Source: Methylomonas sp. MK1
Lineage (GTDB): Bacteria; Pseudomonadota; Gammaproteobacteria; Methylococcales; Methylomonadaceae
Length of the DNA stretch: 64,000 nt
Direction: 5' to 3'
NCBI RefSeq assembly: GCF_000365425.1
Contig: NZ_AQOV01000002.1
Coordinates: 1 to 64,000, forward strand
A model generated the notes under the pieces. It was not told the origin of the DNA, did not search any database, and saw only the letters and a program-made list of their open reading frames with translations. Each line of letters starts with the position of its first letter. The stretch's first letter is position 1. Below, piece by piece: positions 27,488 through 35,743 of the stretch. The position numbers and the translations under genes were made by a program.

Positions 27488-29014
27488 TTACACGACAACA
27501 CAGCGGTTACGGCCGGTTTGTTTGGCGCGGTACAAGCCTGAATCGGCTCTGTTGAAAATCGATTCATTATTATCTCCATCGATAAACTGGCTAATTCCGC
27601 ACGATAAGGTAATAGACACTTTGTTGCCATTCGCATTGAAACTACTTTTTTCCACGGTTTTTCGAAGTTTTTCCGCGATCACTAAGGCGGATTTGGCATC
27701 GGCGCCGGGCAATATCATCACAAACTCCTCGCCGCCGAAACGCGCCACAAAATCGGTTTCCCGGCAGTGTTTGAATAATAATTCGGCGATAACAATGAGG
27801 GCCTTATCCCCGCACTTATGCCCGTAAGTGTCGTTGATGTTCTTGAACAAATCCACATCCCAAACCATCAGCGTCATCGGCAATTTATGCCGTCGGCAAC
27901 GCGCCATCTCATCCGCCAAACGATCCTCGAATGCCAAACGGTTCGGCAGATTAGTCAACGGATCGCGGGTTGCGCGATGTTGAGCAAGATCCAGTTTCGA
28001 GCGCAAATCAGAAGACTCGGACTCCATTTCCCGCAGCCTTTGCGACAAGATCTGCATTTCGCGCTGGGCCTTATCCCGTTCCTGTTGTTCCTGAAGATTG
28101 TGCGCTTGAATTTGTTGCGTGATAGTGGTTAATCGACTGCTGACAATTTGTTTCAGCGGTTCAAGCTGCGTCGCGTTCTCCGACTTTTCGCGTAGCTCCA
28201 TGATTTGCTCGGATACGGCCTGATCCAGCAGATTACGCTTCTTAACTCTTATTTCGTTTGCGGCGTTAACGCCGGTCGCTTTTACACCTAACTCGGTTAA
28301 TTGCTCGGTCAATTTCGACAAAAATGCCGCCATCTCCTGCTGTTCCGATTCCAAATGTTTTTTTACCGCCAACAGCAACGCAACCGTATCGTCAAAAATA
28401 GGCCCTAAGGCTTGATCAGCATGCAGCCGGTTTTTGATCTTTTCGGCATCTTCGGCAAACACCAACGGAATTTCAGCATTGTCCAACAAGCGGACCAGTT
28501 GAATATTGATAGCTTTAGCATCTGCCCCGGTCAGTTCCAAGGCCAAGTCAATGTTGGCAGGCGGCTTGTTGTCTTCTATAAGCTCCAACAGGGCCAGATA
28601 AAAGGCCTGATTGTTACTGAAGAGGCGGTTTTCGTATTTTTCGCGAATCTCATCGAGCTGATCCAAGTGTCGGGGATATTGCTTGCCAAGAAACTCGAAC
28701 AGCAAGGAAGCGTCCATGAGGGTAGGCTCAGGCGATTCTTCCAGCATTATCAGCGCGTTGGAAAATGCCGATAGCTCTTTCTGCAATTGCTGACTTTGCA
28801 GGCCGCTTTTTAATAAATTGCGAATACGGTTTAAGTGAGGGTCGAGTTGCCGGTTCAGGCCTTTAACGGCCAGCGCAAAACGGACGATGGTTTTGCACAA
28901 CAACTCTTCGTTGGCTTTGTATTGTTTTTCAGTGTGTTCCTGGTCGTCCAACAGCTTGAGGTATTTTTCCTTCCACCTGTCCGGACCCTCATCCTTGTTT
29001 TTAAAAAAAACCAT
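27488..29014 (-). CDS. Diguanylate cyclase, DgcP-like
   Basis: A 508-residue cytoplasmic cyclase. The N-terminal region (LLCKTIVRFALAVKGLNRQL, then HLNRIRNLLK) and the long helical stretch resemble the DgcP/PA5487 family. The GGDEF domain has DPLTNLPNRLAFEDR, an intact RFGGEEF active site and the RETD I-site, so product inhibition is expected. It is the upstream member of a tandem pair with the gene at 26162. Its neighbours dsbA, cytochrome c4 and engB are the same as around dgcP in Pseudomonas, which supports orthology. The start at 29014 lacks a strong ribosome site. Confidence 0.92.
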   Translation of the reverse strand: MVFFKNKDEGPDRWKEKYLKLLDDQEHTEKQYKANEELLCKTIVRFALAVKGLNRQLDPHLNRIRNLLKSGLQSQQLQKELSAFSNALIMLEESPEPTLMDASLLFEFLGKQYPRHLDQLDEIREKYENRLFSNNQAFYLALLELIEDNKPPANIDLALELTGADAKAINIQLVRLLDNAEIPLVFAEDAEKIKNRLHADQALGPIFDDTVALLLAVKKHLESEQQEMAAFLSKLTEQLTELGVKATGVNAANEIRVKKRNLLDQAVSEQIMELREKSENATQLEPLKQIVSSRLTTITQQIQAHNLQEQQERDKAQREMQILSQRLREMESESSDLRSKLDLAQHRATRDPLTNLPNRLAFEDRLADEMARCRRHKLPMTLMVWDVDLFKNINDTYGHKCGDKALIVIAELLFKHCRETDFVARFGGEEFVMILPGADAKSALVIAEKLRKTVEKSSFNANGNKVSITLSCGISQFIDGDNNESIFNRADSGLYRAKQTGRNRCVVV

Positions 29015-29139
29015 GAAACGTGCCCTAATTCTGAAATTCTTAGTCGCTTGATTATAGACTATCGTTGAATTTGTGAAGAATATCCTACAATCAACATTCG
29101 CCTCTCACGTCCTTGTGCGGCAATTCGTTATTTGGCCGT

Positions 29140-29745
29140 TTATTTTTTCTGACTTTCTTGCGCTATCAATTGATTAACAACGGTCAACATATTGGCTTGG
29201 GATTTGGCCGACTGCGCAGTGACTTTGTATTTACCGTTGACGATCAACGCAGGTACACCGCTAATACCATAACGCGGACCGGTAGACTCGGCCTGACGCA
29301 ATTTGGCATCGACTAAAAATGAGTTAAAAGCACTACGAAACTCCTCGTCCTTAACCCCATGATCGGCAAAAAACTTAGCCAGTTCCTCTTCGCTGACTAA
29401 TTTTTGCTTCTTGTTTTGAATCGCATCGAACAGATCGGCATGGACTTTATCCAAAACACCCAACGCTTCGGCAGTAAAATAAGCCTTGGCATGCTTGCCC
29501 CACAGATCGCTGAATACCGCCGGTTGACGGATAAACTCAACATTGGCCGGCTTGGTTTTCAGCCATTCCACCATGGCCGGCTCCAGGCTATAGCAATGCG
29601 GACAACCGTACCAAAAAAACTCGATCACTTCGATCTTGTCCGGATTTTGTACCGGCTGCGCCGGCGTTACGGCTTCGTAACCCCCCTCAGCATTTACCAG
29701 CGAAGAAAAGCTCAACAGTCCCAATAATGCGATTATTTTTAACAT
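29140..29745 (-). CDS. dsbA: Thiol:disulfide interchange protein DsbA
   Basis: Periplasmic oxidase that introduces disulfide bonds. From the ATG at 29745 (CGGAGAA ribosome site) it has 201 residues with a signal peptide ending at SLVNAEG. The thioredoxin active site is CPHC in FFWYGCPHCYSLEP, and the cis-proline loop is SGVPALIVNGKY. The helical insertion typical of DsbA lies between them. It sits between cytochrome c4 and the cyclase pair, in the same direction, but separated by gaps that suggest its own promoter. Confidence 0.95.
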   Translation of the reverse strand: MLKIIALLGLLSFSSLVNAEGGYEAVTPAQPVQNPDKIEVIEFFWYGCPHCYSLEPAMVEWLKTKPANVEFIRQPAVFSDLWGKHAKAYFTAEALGVLDKVHADLFDAIQNKKQKLVSEEELAKFFADHGVKDEEFRSAFNSFLVDAKLRQAESTGPRYGISGVPALIVNGKYKVTAQSAKSQANMLTVVNQLIAQESQKK

Positions 29746-29903
29746 CAACGTTCTCCGTAATAATGTATATCCCGATAAAAAAACCATGTTCACACTCAAA
29801 TGTGTAAACAATTTGACAACAAACCGAGCGCAACCATCAAGCCATTCACTTGTCATATCCGCGCGTCGTCAAGCTCTCATGCGTTCACGCAAACGACAAT
29901 CCT

Positions 29904-30017
29904 GCAATCTATCGTTAATAAGCCCCTGCGAGACTGACCTTACCTAATTTTCTAGGGGAGGCTAGTACGCTCCAGCTGCCAGAGATAAGGGGTTTCAGTG
30001 CGAGGAAGGTAGATTGC
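29904..30017. ncRNA. Candidate structured RNA, identity unknown
   Basis: An 8-bp outer inverted repeat (29904-29911 with 30010-30017) encloses further imperfect pairing, including CTGA near 29933 with TCAG near 29996 and adjoining CC/GG and TTA/TAA matches. The region has no coding frame. The overall shape is a long interrupted hairpin of about 114 nt. It does not match 6S, 4.5S, RNase P or tmRNA consensus that I can recall. The strand is not determined. This is a weak call from pairing alone. Confidence 0.25.
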
Positions 30018-30068
30018 GACATGCATGAGGAAGAGAGTTTAATCCTTGTGAATTAAGGACTGGATCAA

Positions 30069-30096
30069 ATCCGGCAGAGCAGCGGCTCCGCCGGAC
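30069..30096 (-). terminator. Terminator-like hairpin of cytochrome c4 gene
   Basis: A 12-bp stem with one G-T wobble (30069-30080 with 30085-30096) and a 4-nt loop, starting 10 bp beyond the cytochrome c4 stop on the minus strand and followed by TTTGATC. Reasonable intrinsic terminator, short T run. Confidence 0.65.
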
Positions 30097-30105
30097 AACG
30101 AATGC

Positions 30106-30789
30106 TTATTTCATCGTGGAGATGTAGTAAGCAACCGCTTTAATATCCTCGTCAGTCATTTTAGTGGCGATCATGTGCATCATGTTTTCCCGATTATTGC
30201 TGCGCGCGCCGGTTTTGAAATCAGTCAGACTTTTAATCAGATAATCAGCATGCTGAGAATGCAAGGACGGGAACGAGGCCGGCTTATTGCCTTCCGCATA
30301 AGGGCCGTGGCATGCCACGCACGCCGATACTTCGCGGCTGATATTACCGTTACGGTATAAATCGCTACCTTGCGTAATTAAGGCGTCCAGCGCGGCTTTT
30401 TCTTGCTCGGGTGTTTTAGCAGGCGCATCGTCGTCATCACTCGGCGGCAGTTTCGGCGCCGGATTGGTGGAAATTTTGTTGCCGGCATAATAACTGGCAA
30501 GTTCCTGAATTGTCTGATCATCAAGGCCCGCCGCCAATGGTGCCATCATCGGTGCCAAGCGCGCGCCACTCTTGAACGCTTGTAATTGTTTAACCAAATA
30601 AGTTTGGTGCTGTCCCGCCAATTTCGGAAACGCCGGCATCGTGCTGTTACCGTCTTCGCCATGGCAGCCCGCGCAACTGGCGGCTTTGGTTTTTCCGGCG
30701 CTGGCGTTGGCATTACCTTGCGCGTTTACATGGCCGGCGGCGGTTGCCAACAACAAAGAGATGGAAACAGTCAGCAATTTTTTTATCAT
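30106..30789 (-). CDS. Cytochrome c4, diheme periplasmic
   Basis: A 227-residue exported diheme cytochrome c. From the ATG at 30789 (CAGGGG ribosome site) the signal peptide ends at HVNAQG. Heme motifs are CAGCH near residue 38 and CVACH in the second half; each half repeats the FPKLAGQH..YLVKQL.AFK.GAR / FPSLHSQHADYLIKSLTDFK.GAR block and a distal Met region (APMMAPLAAGL; NMMHMIATKM). Cytochrome c4 carries electrons to terminal oxidases. An acidic DDDD linker separates the halves. It is divergent from engB. Confidence 0.93.
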   Translation of the reverse strand: MIKKLLTVSISLLLATAAGHVNAQGNANASAGKTKAASCAGCHGEDGNSTMPAFPKLAGQHQTYLVKQLQAFKSGARLAPMMAPLAAGLDDQTIQELASYYAGNKISTNPAPKLPPSDDDDAPAKTPEQEKAALDALITQGSDLYRNGNISREVSACVACHGPYAEGNKPASFPSLHSQHADYLIKSLTDFKTGARSNNRENMMHMIATKMTDEDIKAVAYYISTMK

Positions 30790-30851
30790 TATGGGCCCCT
30801 GCTCAGGAAGGTTGATCGACATTAAGCAAGCTGATGTCAGCTGCCAGACGT

Positions 30852-30857
30852 TATAAT
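30852..30857 (+). promoter_or_regulatory. Candidate -10 box of engB
   Basis: Perfect TATAAT hexamer 42 bp upstream of the engB start in the divergent gap. The matching -35 region (near 30829-30834, CTGATG) is weak, so the call rests on the -10 and position. Confidence 0.45.
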
Positions 30858-30899
30858 GCCCGGATTCTAACCGATTTATAAACACTAAGCGAGACTGTG

Positions 30900-31520
30900 A
30901 TGAATCCCATCTACCACCAGGCCAAGTTCATCAACAGCGCCCCCAAACTGAAGGACGCACCGCCCGACCAAGGCATGGAGATCGCTTTCGCCGGCCGTTC
31001 CAACGCCGGTAAATCCAGCGCGATCAATACCCTCGTACAACAAAACGCGCTGGCACGCGTCAGTAAAACCCCCGGGCGCACGCAATTGCTGAATTTTTTT
31101 GAAATCGACGCTAAGCGCAAACTGGTCGATCTACCCGGTTACGGTTACGCCAAAGTCCCGGAAGCCATCAAAAAAGACTGGCGGCAAATGATGGAAAGCT
31201 ACTTGCACGACCGCCAAGCTCTGTGCGGCATCGTCCAGGTTATGGACATCCGTCACCCGCTCACCGACTTCGACTGGCAAATGGTCGAGTGGTGCGAGCA
31301 CCGTAAACTGCCCTTGCACATCCTGTTGACCAAGTCCGACAAACTGAAATTCGGCGCGGCCAAGACGACTTTACTACAGGTGCAACGGGATTTGAGTCAG
31401 GCGGATATTGTGGTGACTTTGCAGTTGTTTTCGGCTTTGAACAAAGTCGGGATTGACGATGTGCACCAGGTTTTGGATGAGTGGTTTGGATTCCGGAAGA
31501 TGGTGGTTTCAGAGGATTAG
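30900..31520 (+). CDS. engB: Ribosome biogenesis GTPase EngB (YsxC/YihA)
   Basis: Essential GTPase for 50S subunit assembly. The 206-residue protein has the P-loop GRSNAGKSS, the switch TPGRTQLLNFF, the G3 motif DLPGYGYAK, and the G4 motif LTKSDKL. Start: the ATG at 30900; a GTG directly before it at 30897 is an alternative. A TATAAT box at 30852-30857 is well placed for its promoter. The divergent pair engB and cytochrome c4 is common in gammaproteobacteria. Confidence 0.96.
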   Translation: MNPIYHQAKFINSAPKLKDAPPDQGMEIAFAGRSNAGKSSAINTLVQQNALARVSKTPGRTQLLNFFEIDAKRKLVDLPGYGYAKVPEAIKKDWRQMMESYLHDRQALCGIVQVMDIRHPLTDFDWQMVEWCEHRKLPLHILLTKSDKLKFGAAKTTLLQVQRDLSQADIVVTLQLFSALNKVGIDDVHQVLDEWFGFRKMVVSED

Positions 31521-32019
31521 GCTTCGCTGTTCTAACGAGAAACCCAATATCTCCTTTCAAATACCAAATATCTTCTTGCTGAAGCGACAGGAGATTGAGA
31601 ACAGCGGCTCTGAAACCGCCTGAACGACCAGCAAACCTTTCAACTTCGAATGCATGCTAAAAAGAACAGATCTAACTGTTTTGCGCCCAGCGCGACTGCA
31701 TGCTGATATGGCCTTCCGGTTAATTGCGAATCATGGCATCGAGGGCAGTCAATAATATGTCCGGGTTGTTACTGATTTCCTTGCTTAGCTGATTGTTAAC
31801 CAAGCCCTAAAATTTCCTGGTACTGTCATTCCCGCGGAAGCGGGAATCCACCGTGACAACTGGGCTCCCGCCTACGAGGGAGCGACAATATTTGCGGGCC
31901 GGTTTAATAGTCGGCGCGGCGATATTCTTAATCCGATCATAATCTGCCCTTAATTCTGTTTTAAGCCAGCCTCCCTAGAATTTGCCGCAACTGAATAATT
32001 TCCCAACAAGGAGTCGTAT
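31521..32019. other. 500-bp intergenic region with a dispersed repeat
   Basis: No supported gene. It holds copy 1 of a dispersed palindromic repeat (31805-31894). The right end has AAGGAGTCGTAT, the ribosome site of the gene at 32020. Confidence 0.5.
31805..31894. repeat. Dispersed palindromic repeat, family B, copy 1
   Basis: About 90 bp: CCCTAAAATTTCCTG, then an inverted repeat around CCCGCGGAAGCGGG, then ATCCACCGTGAYAACTGG, then a second GC-rich dyad (GCTCCCGCC / GAGGGAGCG). A closely similar copy lies at 56361-56450 in the same order of parts. It is non-coding in both places. This looks like a REP/MITE-type element. Confidence 0.8.
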
Positions 32020-32406
32020 ATGTTCAGAATGACAAATATCATGTTGATCGGTTTGTTGTTTTCGTCAATGGCTTTGGCCGATGACGATTGGGGCGAGCAT
32101 CGCCATCATCGGCACCACCATCATCATGGGCACGGCTACGGCCGCGAGTATTATCCGGCTTACCCGGTGGAGCGCGTGTACGTGCCCGAGCGAGTAGTAG
32201 AATACGTGCCCATGCAACAGCGCTATTACGCGCCACCGCCACCCCCGCCCGTCAGATATGGTGGTTACGACCAGCGTTCTCCGCAGGGCTTGGTTGGCGG
32301 TTTGGTGGGCAGTGCGATGGGTTATGAAATGGGTCGGGGCGACCCATTGGCGGCCGGTATTGGTGCTGCGGCCGGTTCGTGGATTGGCAATGGTATGAAT
32401 AGATAA
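32020..32406 (+). CDS. His-rich glycine-zipper envelope protein
   Basis: A 128-residue exported protein. The signal peptide ends near SMALADDD. A His cluster follows (HHRHHHHHGHGYG), then a Tyr/Pro/Val-rich stretch with six prolines in a row, and a C-terminal glycine zipper (GLVGGLVGSAMGYEMG, GIGAAAGSWIGNG) of the kind that packs into membranes. The His cluster could bind metal, but this is not shown. The ribosome site AAGGAG is strong. Its stop overlaps the next start by one base, so the two glycine-zipper genes form an operon. Confidence 0.75.
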   Translation: MFRMTNIMLIGLLFSSMALADDDWGEHRHHRHHHHHGHGYGREYYPAYPVERVYVPERVVEYVPMQQRYYAPPPPPPVRYGGYDQRSPQGLVGGLVGSAMGYEMGRGDPLAAGIGAAAGSWIGNGMNR

Positions 32407-32801
32407 TGAAGAAGCTCACAGTCTGTTCAGTCACTGCTGCTTGTCTGTTGTTATCGGCTTGCGCTTCGCAAACCGGTTGGACGCCAACCGTCGACACTTA
32501 CAATAACCAAAACTCTTATCGCTTGAATCAGGATATGCATGAGTGCCAGCAATTGGCGTCGCAAGCGTCCGGGGGCACCGCGAAGGAAACGGCAATAGGC
32601 GCCGGCGTTGGCGGTCTGATTGGCGCGGCCGGTGGCGCCGCTTTGGGTGCTGTGCTCGGCAGCCCTGGAAAAGGTGCGGCTATCGGTGCGGCTGCCGGCG
32701 GTATCGGCGGAGCATCCAAACAAGGTATTCAATCCGAAGACCGCTATAAAAATGCCTATAACAACTGCCTACGCCAACGTGGCCATCGGGTAGTTAACTG
32801 A
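32406..32801 (+). CDS. Glycine-zipper lipoprotein
   Basis: A 131-residue lipoprotein. The lipobox is LLSAC, with the acylated Cys at about residue 19. Two conserved cysteines (HECQQ and NCLRQ) flank a glycine zipper with repeated GxxxG spacing (AIGAGVGGLIGAAGGAALGA). Such outer-membrane lipoproteins belong to the Gly-zipper/OmpA-associated group of unknown function. It is translationally coupled to the preceding glycine-zipper gene. Confidence 0.82.
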   Translation: MKKLTVCSVTAACLLLSACASQTGWTPTVDTYNNQNSYRLNQDMHECQQLASQASGGTAKETAIGAGVGGLIGAAGGAALGAVLGSPGKGAAIGAAAGGIGGASKQGIQSEDRYKNAYNNCLRQRGHRVVN

Positions 32802-32904
32802 GCAATCCGTCAAGTCAAACCAGCTCGGCAATCTCTTCTGAATTTTTCAAGTCAATCCATTGAAGACTGCTTGTTTGAGCAGTCTTCCTCGCGGAGAAAC
32901 AGTT

Positions 32905-33420
32905 ATGTTTTTAGATACGGTATCGGTTTTTTCAAGCCGATTTAGCCTCAACGTGCGGCGATGGCGCGCGGTTATGCCGCTGATGTTTCTTAGTCTGCTT
33001 AGTGCCTGTTCTAGTGTTCCGACGCTGCAACGCACTGACGATCAAGCCATGCTGACCGGTCCCACCAAGGCCACGTACACCAAATCTTATAAAGTTAAGG
33101 GCAAAACTTATTCCCCTCTACACAGCGCGCTAGGTTACAAGGCGCAGGGCTTGGCTTCCTGGTATGGCGCAGAGTCCGGTAATTTTACTGCCAACGGCGA
33201 CCGCTTCGATCCGCGCGGCATGACGGCGGCGCATAAAACGCTGCCGATTCCCTCTAAAGTTCGGGTGACCAATCTGCGTAACGGCCGTTACGTGGATGTG
33301 GTGATCAACGACAGGGGGCCTTTCAAAGCTAATCGACTTATCGATCTGTCCCAGGGCGCGGCGGAACAGATCGGTATGCGCGGATTGGCGGAAGTGACGG
33401 TGGAATATTTGGGAAGTTAG
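32905..33420 (+). CDS. rlpA: RlpA-type septal lipoprotein
   Basis: A 171-residue lipoprotein with a double-psi beta-barrel. The lipobox is LLSAC. The RlpA domain shows GLASWYGAESGNFTANGDRF, MTAAHKTLPI, VRVTNLRNGRYVDVVINDRGPF and RLIDLSQGAAEQIG, which include the catalytic Glu/His/Asp of RlpA lytic transglycosylases that cut glycan strands lacking stem peptides. There is no C-terminal SPOR domain, so targeting to the septum must differ. The ATG at 32905 is behind CGGAGAAAC; the frame is open to 32860. Confidence 0.9.
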   Translation: MFLDTVSVFSSRFSLNVRRWRAVMPLMFLSLLSACSSVPTLQRTDDQAMLTGPTKATYTKSYKVKGKTYSPLHSALGYKAQGLASWYGAESGNFTANGDRFDPRGMTAAHKTLPIPSKVRVTNLRNGRYVDVVINDRGPFKANRLIDLSQGAAEQIGMRGLAEVTVEYLGS

Positions 33421-33512
33421 GCTGGTTCAGGCTTGTTGCTGCGCTGGGACATCTCCTTTATGCCCTGTGGGTACGCAGGGATAGGGGGCAGGAGGTCCCT
33501 GTTTAGGAATGC

Positions 33513-33552
33513 CGCAACGCCGGCGCTTGGCACCGAAGCGACTGGCGTTGCG
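33513..33552. terminator. Nested hairpin between convergent rlpA and receptor genes
   Basis: Outer arms 33513-33521 and 33544-33552 pair perfectly over 9 bp, and an inner 5-bp pair (33524-33528 with 33536-33540) lies between them. It is midway between two converging genes, so it may end transcription from both sides; there is no strong T run. Confidence 0.5.
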
Positions 33553-33573
33553 ACGATTATGTAAAGCGGTGGG

Positions 33574-35043
33574 CTATACGTTTTTGTGTCTTTCTTCCAC
33601 CATTGCATCGATATATTGCATCACCTCGGCACTGGCGGCCTCGGCCAGTTGCATTTGCCGAATGATCTCATCGAGCATGCCTGGATCATCCACCCATTTG
33701 TCGCGAGAAACTTCATAAGCCTTTTGTGTAGTCCTATGCACATCGGCATGCGGTTGATTCAATTTAGCGTAAGCGCTGGTCGAGCGGAATTTTTCATAAC
33801 CCAGTCCCTCGTAATACCATTTTCCTAAGCGGCAATTATGGTTGTCTACCATGATGGCTTGGTGATGAGGGCATTCGTTGGCTGTTTCGACGGCCACATA
33901 GCCGTTTTGTTTGTAGACCACATGATCGAGTTTAGCCAGGACGCCGAAAGATTTGTCTTTGGCATAAGAAATGTAATCGACCGAGATCTTTGCGGACCGG
34001 GATAAATTGGAAAATTGTTGGCGGAAGGAATTGACTTGCGCCAGTATCTCTTGCGAAAGCGCGGAGGAGCTTTCCGCTTCGGTTTGCATTTGTTCGACTC
34101 GTTTATTGAACGACTTGAGGGTTCTGGACACCTCAAGTGCGGCGTTCTTGGTGTGTTCGGAGAGATTTTTGACTTCGTCGGCGACCACCGCGAAGCCTCG
34201 GCCGTGCTCGCCGGCGCGTGCCGCTTCTATCGAGGCGTTTAAGGCCAGCAGGTTGGTTTGATCGGCAATCCCGGTAATCATCGATAAGGATTCGGTGATT
34301 TTTTTACTGTCGTTAATTAGCGCGCCGATTACATCCGATACCGAGTGTACATTGGAGTTGATGTCGGACAGGGAATTACTGATGGTTTCTACGGCGGATA
34401 GGCTGGCGTTGGCGTTCTCGCCTGTTTCCACAGCAATATTCTCTACCTTCTGCATTTGCTCGGTGATATTGAGCAAGTCGCTTTGATTACCTTTCAGATT
34501 GTTGAGCAGATTGTTGGTGTTGAGCGCATGCAGGCCTGCCGATAAACGCCGTTTGATCGTCAGTTTGTCGTTTTCATCCATTAATTTGATGGCGTCGTTC
34601 ATATTCTTCGCCGACTTTTTCAGTATGCCTGGAAAGCCGTCAACCAGCGCATAACGGTCATAATTGCCTTCTGCGGCGTGTTTAAAACAAGAGTTCATTT
34701 CTTTGAAGTAAGACTCCATGATGTCCAGCGTCTCATTCAGCTCCCAGGCTATCTTGCCGACTTCGCCCATGCCGCGCGTTTTGGTGACGCGATGATAGAG
34801 TTGGCCTTGATTAGTGTGTCTTAACACTTCTTCAATCCGCTCTAAGACCAGCAGGCATTGTTTGCCGGCGTGCCAGGCATCGAAGGCCACCACCGGCAAC
34901 GGCAGCAGCAAGCCAAGCATGAGCCAGGAAAATCCATGCGTGATAAGCGTGTCGATGAAAGCGGCAACAGTGAAAAATATAATGGTTGCCACCGCATAAT
35001 TCAGCTTGGTTCTTAAAAACGGAATATTGGCGTTTGAATTCAT
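33574..35043 (-). CDS. Methyl-accepting chemotaxis protein with zinc-binding CZB domain
   Basis: A 489-residue chemoreceptor. Two N-terminal membrane helices (about 14-50) come with almost no periplasmic loop, followed by HAMP-like helices and the receptor signalling domain with [20 protein letters not shown] and [14 protein letters not shown]. The C-terminus (about 375-480) is a CZB domain: [11 protein letters not shown], the [12 protein letters not shown] block and HADVHRT supply the His3-Cys zinc site that senses hypochlorite or zinc in other receptors. It lacks the PAS domain expected for an Aer-like layout, but the preceding gene (3 bp gap) encodes exactly such a PAS protein. Confidence 0.92.
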   Translation of the reverse strand: MNSNANIPFLRTKLNYAVATIIFFTVAAFIDTLITHGFSWLMLGLLLPLPVVAFDAWHAGKQCLLVLERIEEVLRHTNQGQLYHRVTKTRGMGEVGKIAWELNETLDIMESYFKEMNSCFKHAAEGNYDRYALVDGFPGILKKSAKNMNDAIKLMDENDKLTIKRRLSAGLHALNTNNLLNNLKGNQSDLLNITEQMQKVENIAVETGENANASLSAVETISNSLSDINSNVHSVSDVIGALINDSKKITESLSMITGIADQTNLLALNASIEAARAGEHGRGFAVVADEVKNLSEHTKNAALEVSRTLKSFNKRVEQMQTEAESSSALSQEILAQVNSFRQQFSNLSRSAKISVDYISYAKDKSFGVLAKLDHVVYKQNGYVAVETANECPHHQAIMVDNHNCRLGKWYYEGLGYEKFRSTSAYAKLNQPHADVHRTTQKAYEVSRDKWVDDPGMLDEIIRQMQLAEAASAEVMQYIDAMVEERHKNV

Positions 35044-35046
35044 GGC

Positions 35047-35586
35047 TTACACTCCGTTGGGTTTATACAGGCTTAACACCAGGCTATTGTAATTTTTAGC
35101 GCCGGCTTGCTGAACCACGTCGAATAGGTATTCCAGCGATTTATCCGGGGCATCTTTAACTGAATGGCGTTTCTCGATGGCCAACATTTCCTGATAAATC
35201 GGTATGATGACCCCAAGTGCGTTACGGGGCGGGTTACGGCGCACCGAATAGTAACCCTGCAATTTACCGTCTTTGTCATAGTCCGGAGTAATGTTGGCAA
35301 ATACCCAATAAAATCCGCCATCCTTGCATAGATTCTTGGCAAACCCGAAAAACTCGTCACCGGCTTTTAAGGTATTCCACATGAATCTAAACACGCCGCG
35401 CGGCATATCCGGGTGTCTGATGATGTTGTGTTGTATGCCCAGCAATTGGTGTTCCGGATAGCCGGCGATTTCCATAAAAATGCGATTAGCGTAAGTGATC
35501 CGCCCCGAGGTGTCGGTCTTGGAAACGATAAAATCGTCATCCGCGAGTTTTTTTTCGTTATTGTTAGGCGTGATAGTCGGCTTCAT
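35047..35586 (-). CDS. Solo Aer-type PAS protein
   Basis: A 179-residue soluble protein made of one Aer-type PAS domain (about 18-125) and a helical tail. Family marks are TDTSGRITYANRIFMEIAGY, IIRHPDMPRGVFRFMW, and CKDGGFYWVFANITP. Aer-type PAS domains bind FAD and sense redox state; cofactor binding here is inferred. It has no membrane segment and no signalling domain of its own. The stop is 3 bp before the receptor gene at 35043, so the pair looks like an Aer receptor split into sensor and output subunits. Confidence 0.88.
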   Translation of the reverse strand: MKPTITPNNNEKKLADDDFIVSKTDTSGRITYANRIFMEIAGYPEHQLLGIQHNIIRHPDMPRGVFRFMWNTLKAGDEFFGFAKNLCKDGGFYWVFANITPDYDKDGKLQGYYSVRRNPPRNALGVIIPIYQEMLAIEKRHSVKDAPDKSLEYLFDVVQQAGAKNYNSLVLSLYKPNGV

Positions 35587-35743
35587 ATTCCGTACCTTAA
35601 TTTGGGGCTATTGGTGGTCAGTCCAGGCATATTTTGTGCGAAAACCGGATGAGCTTGATCATGAGCGCATCGGACATTGCTTCGATCCGGGGTTGCGATA
35701 GCCGTGCATGTTGTGTGGTATTCGCTCGCCACACAAGATTAGC

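Larger units (their letters stand above)
29746..30105. other. Non-coding region between cytochrome c4 and dsbA
   Basis: 360 bp with no gene. It contains nested imperfect inverted repeats at 29904-30017 (candidate structured RNA, see the separate entry) and the cytochrome c4 terminator at 30069-30096. The promoter of dsbA should lie in its left part. Confidence 0.45.

Noticed and set aside
29904..30017. 6S RNA, 4.5S RNA or a cobalamin riboswitch
   Set aside because: The pairing and sequence do not match the conserved parts of these RNAs that I can recall; kept only as an unnamed candidate.
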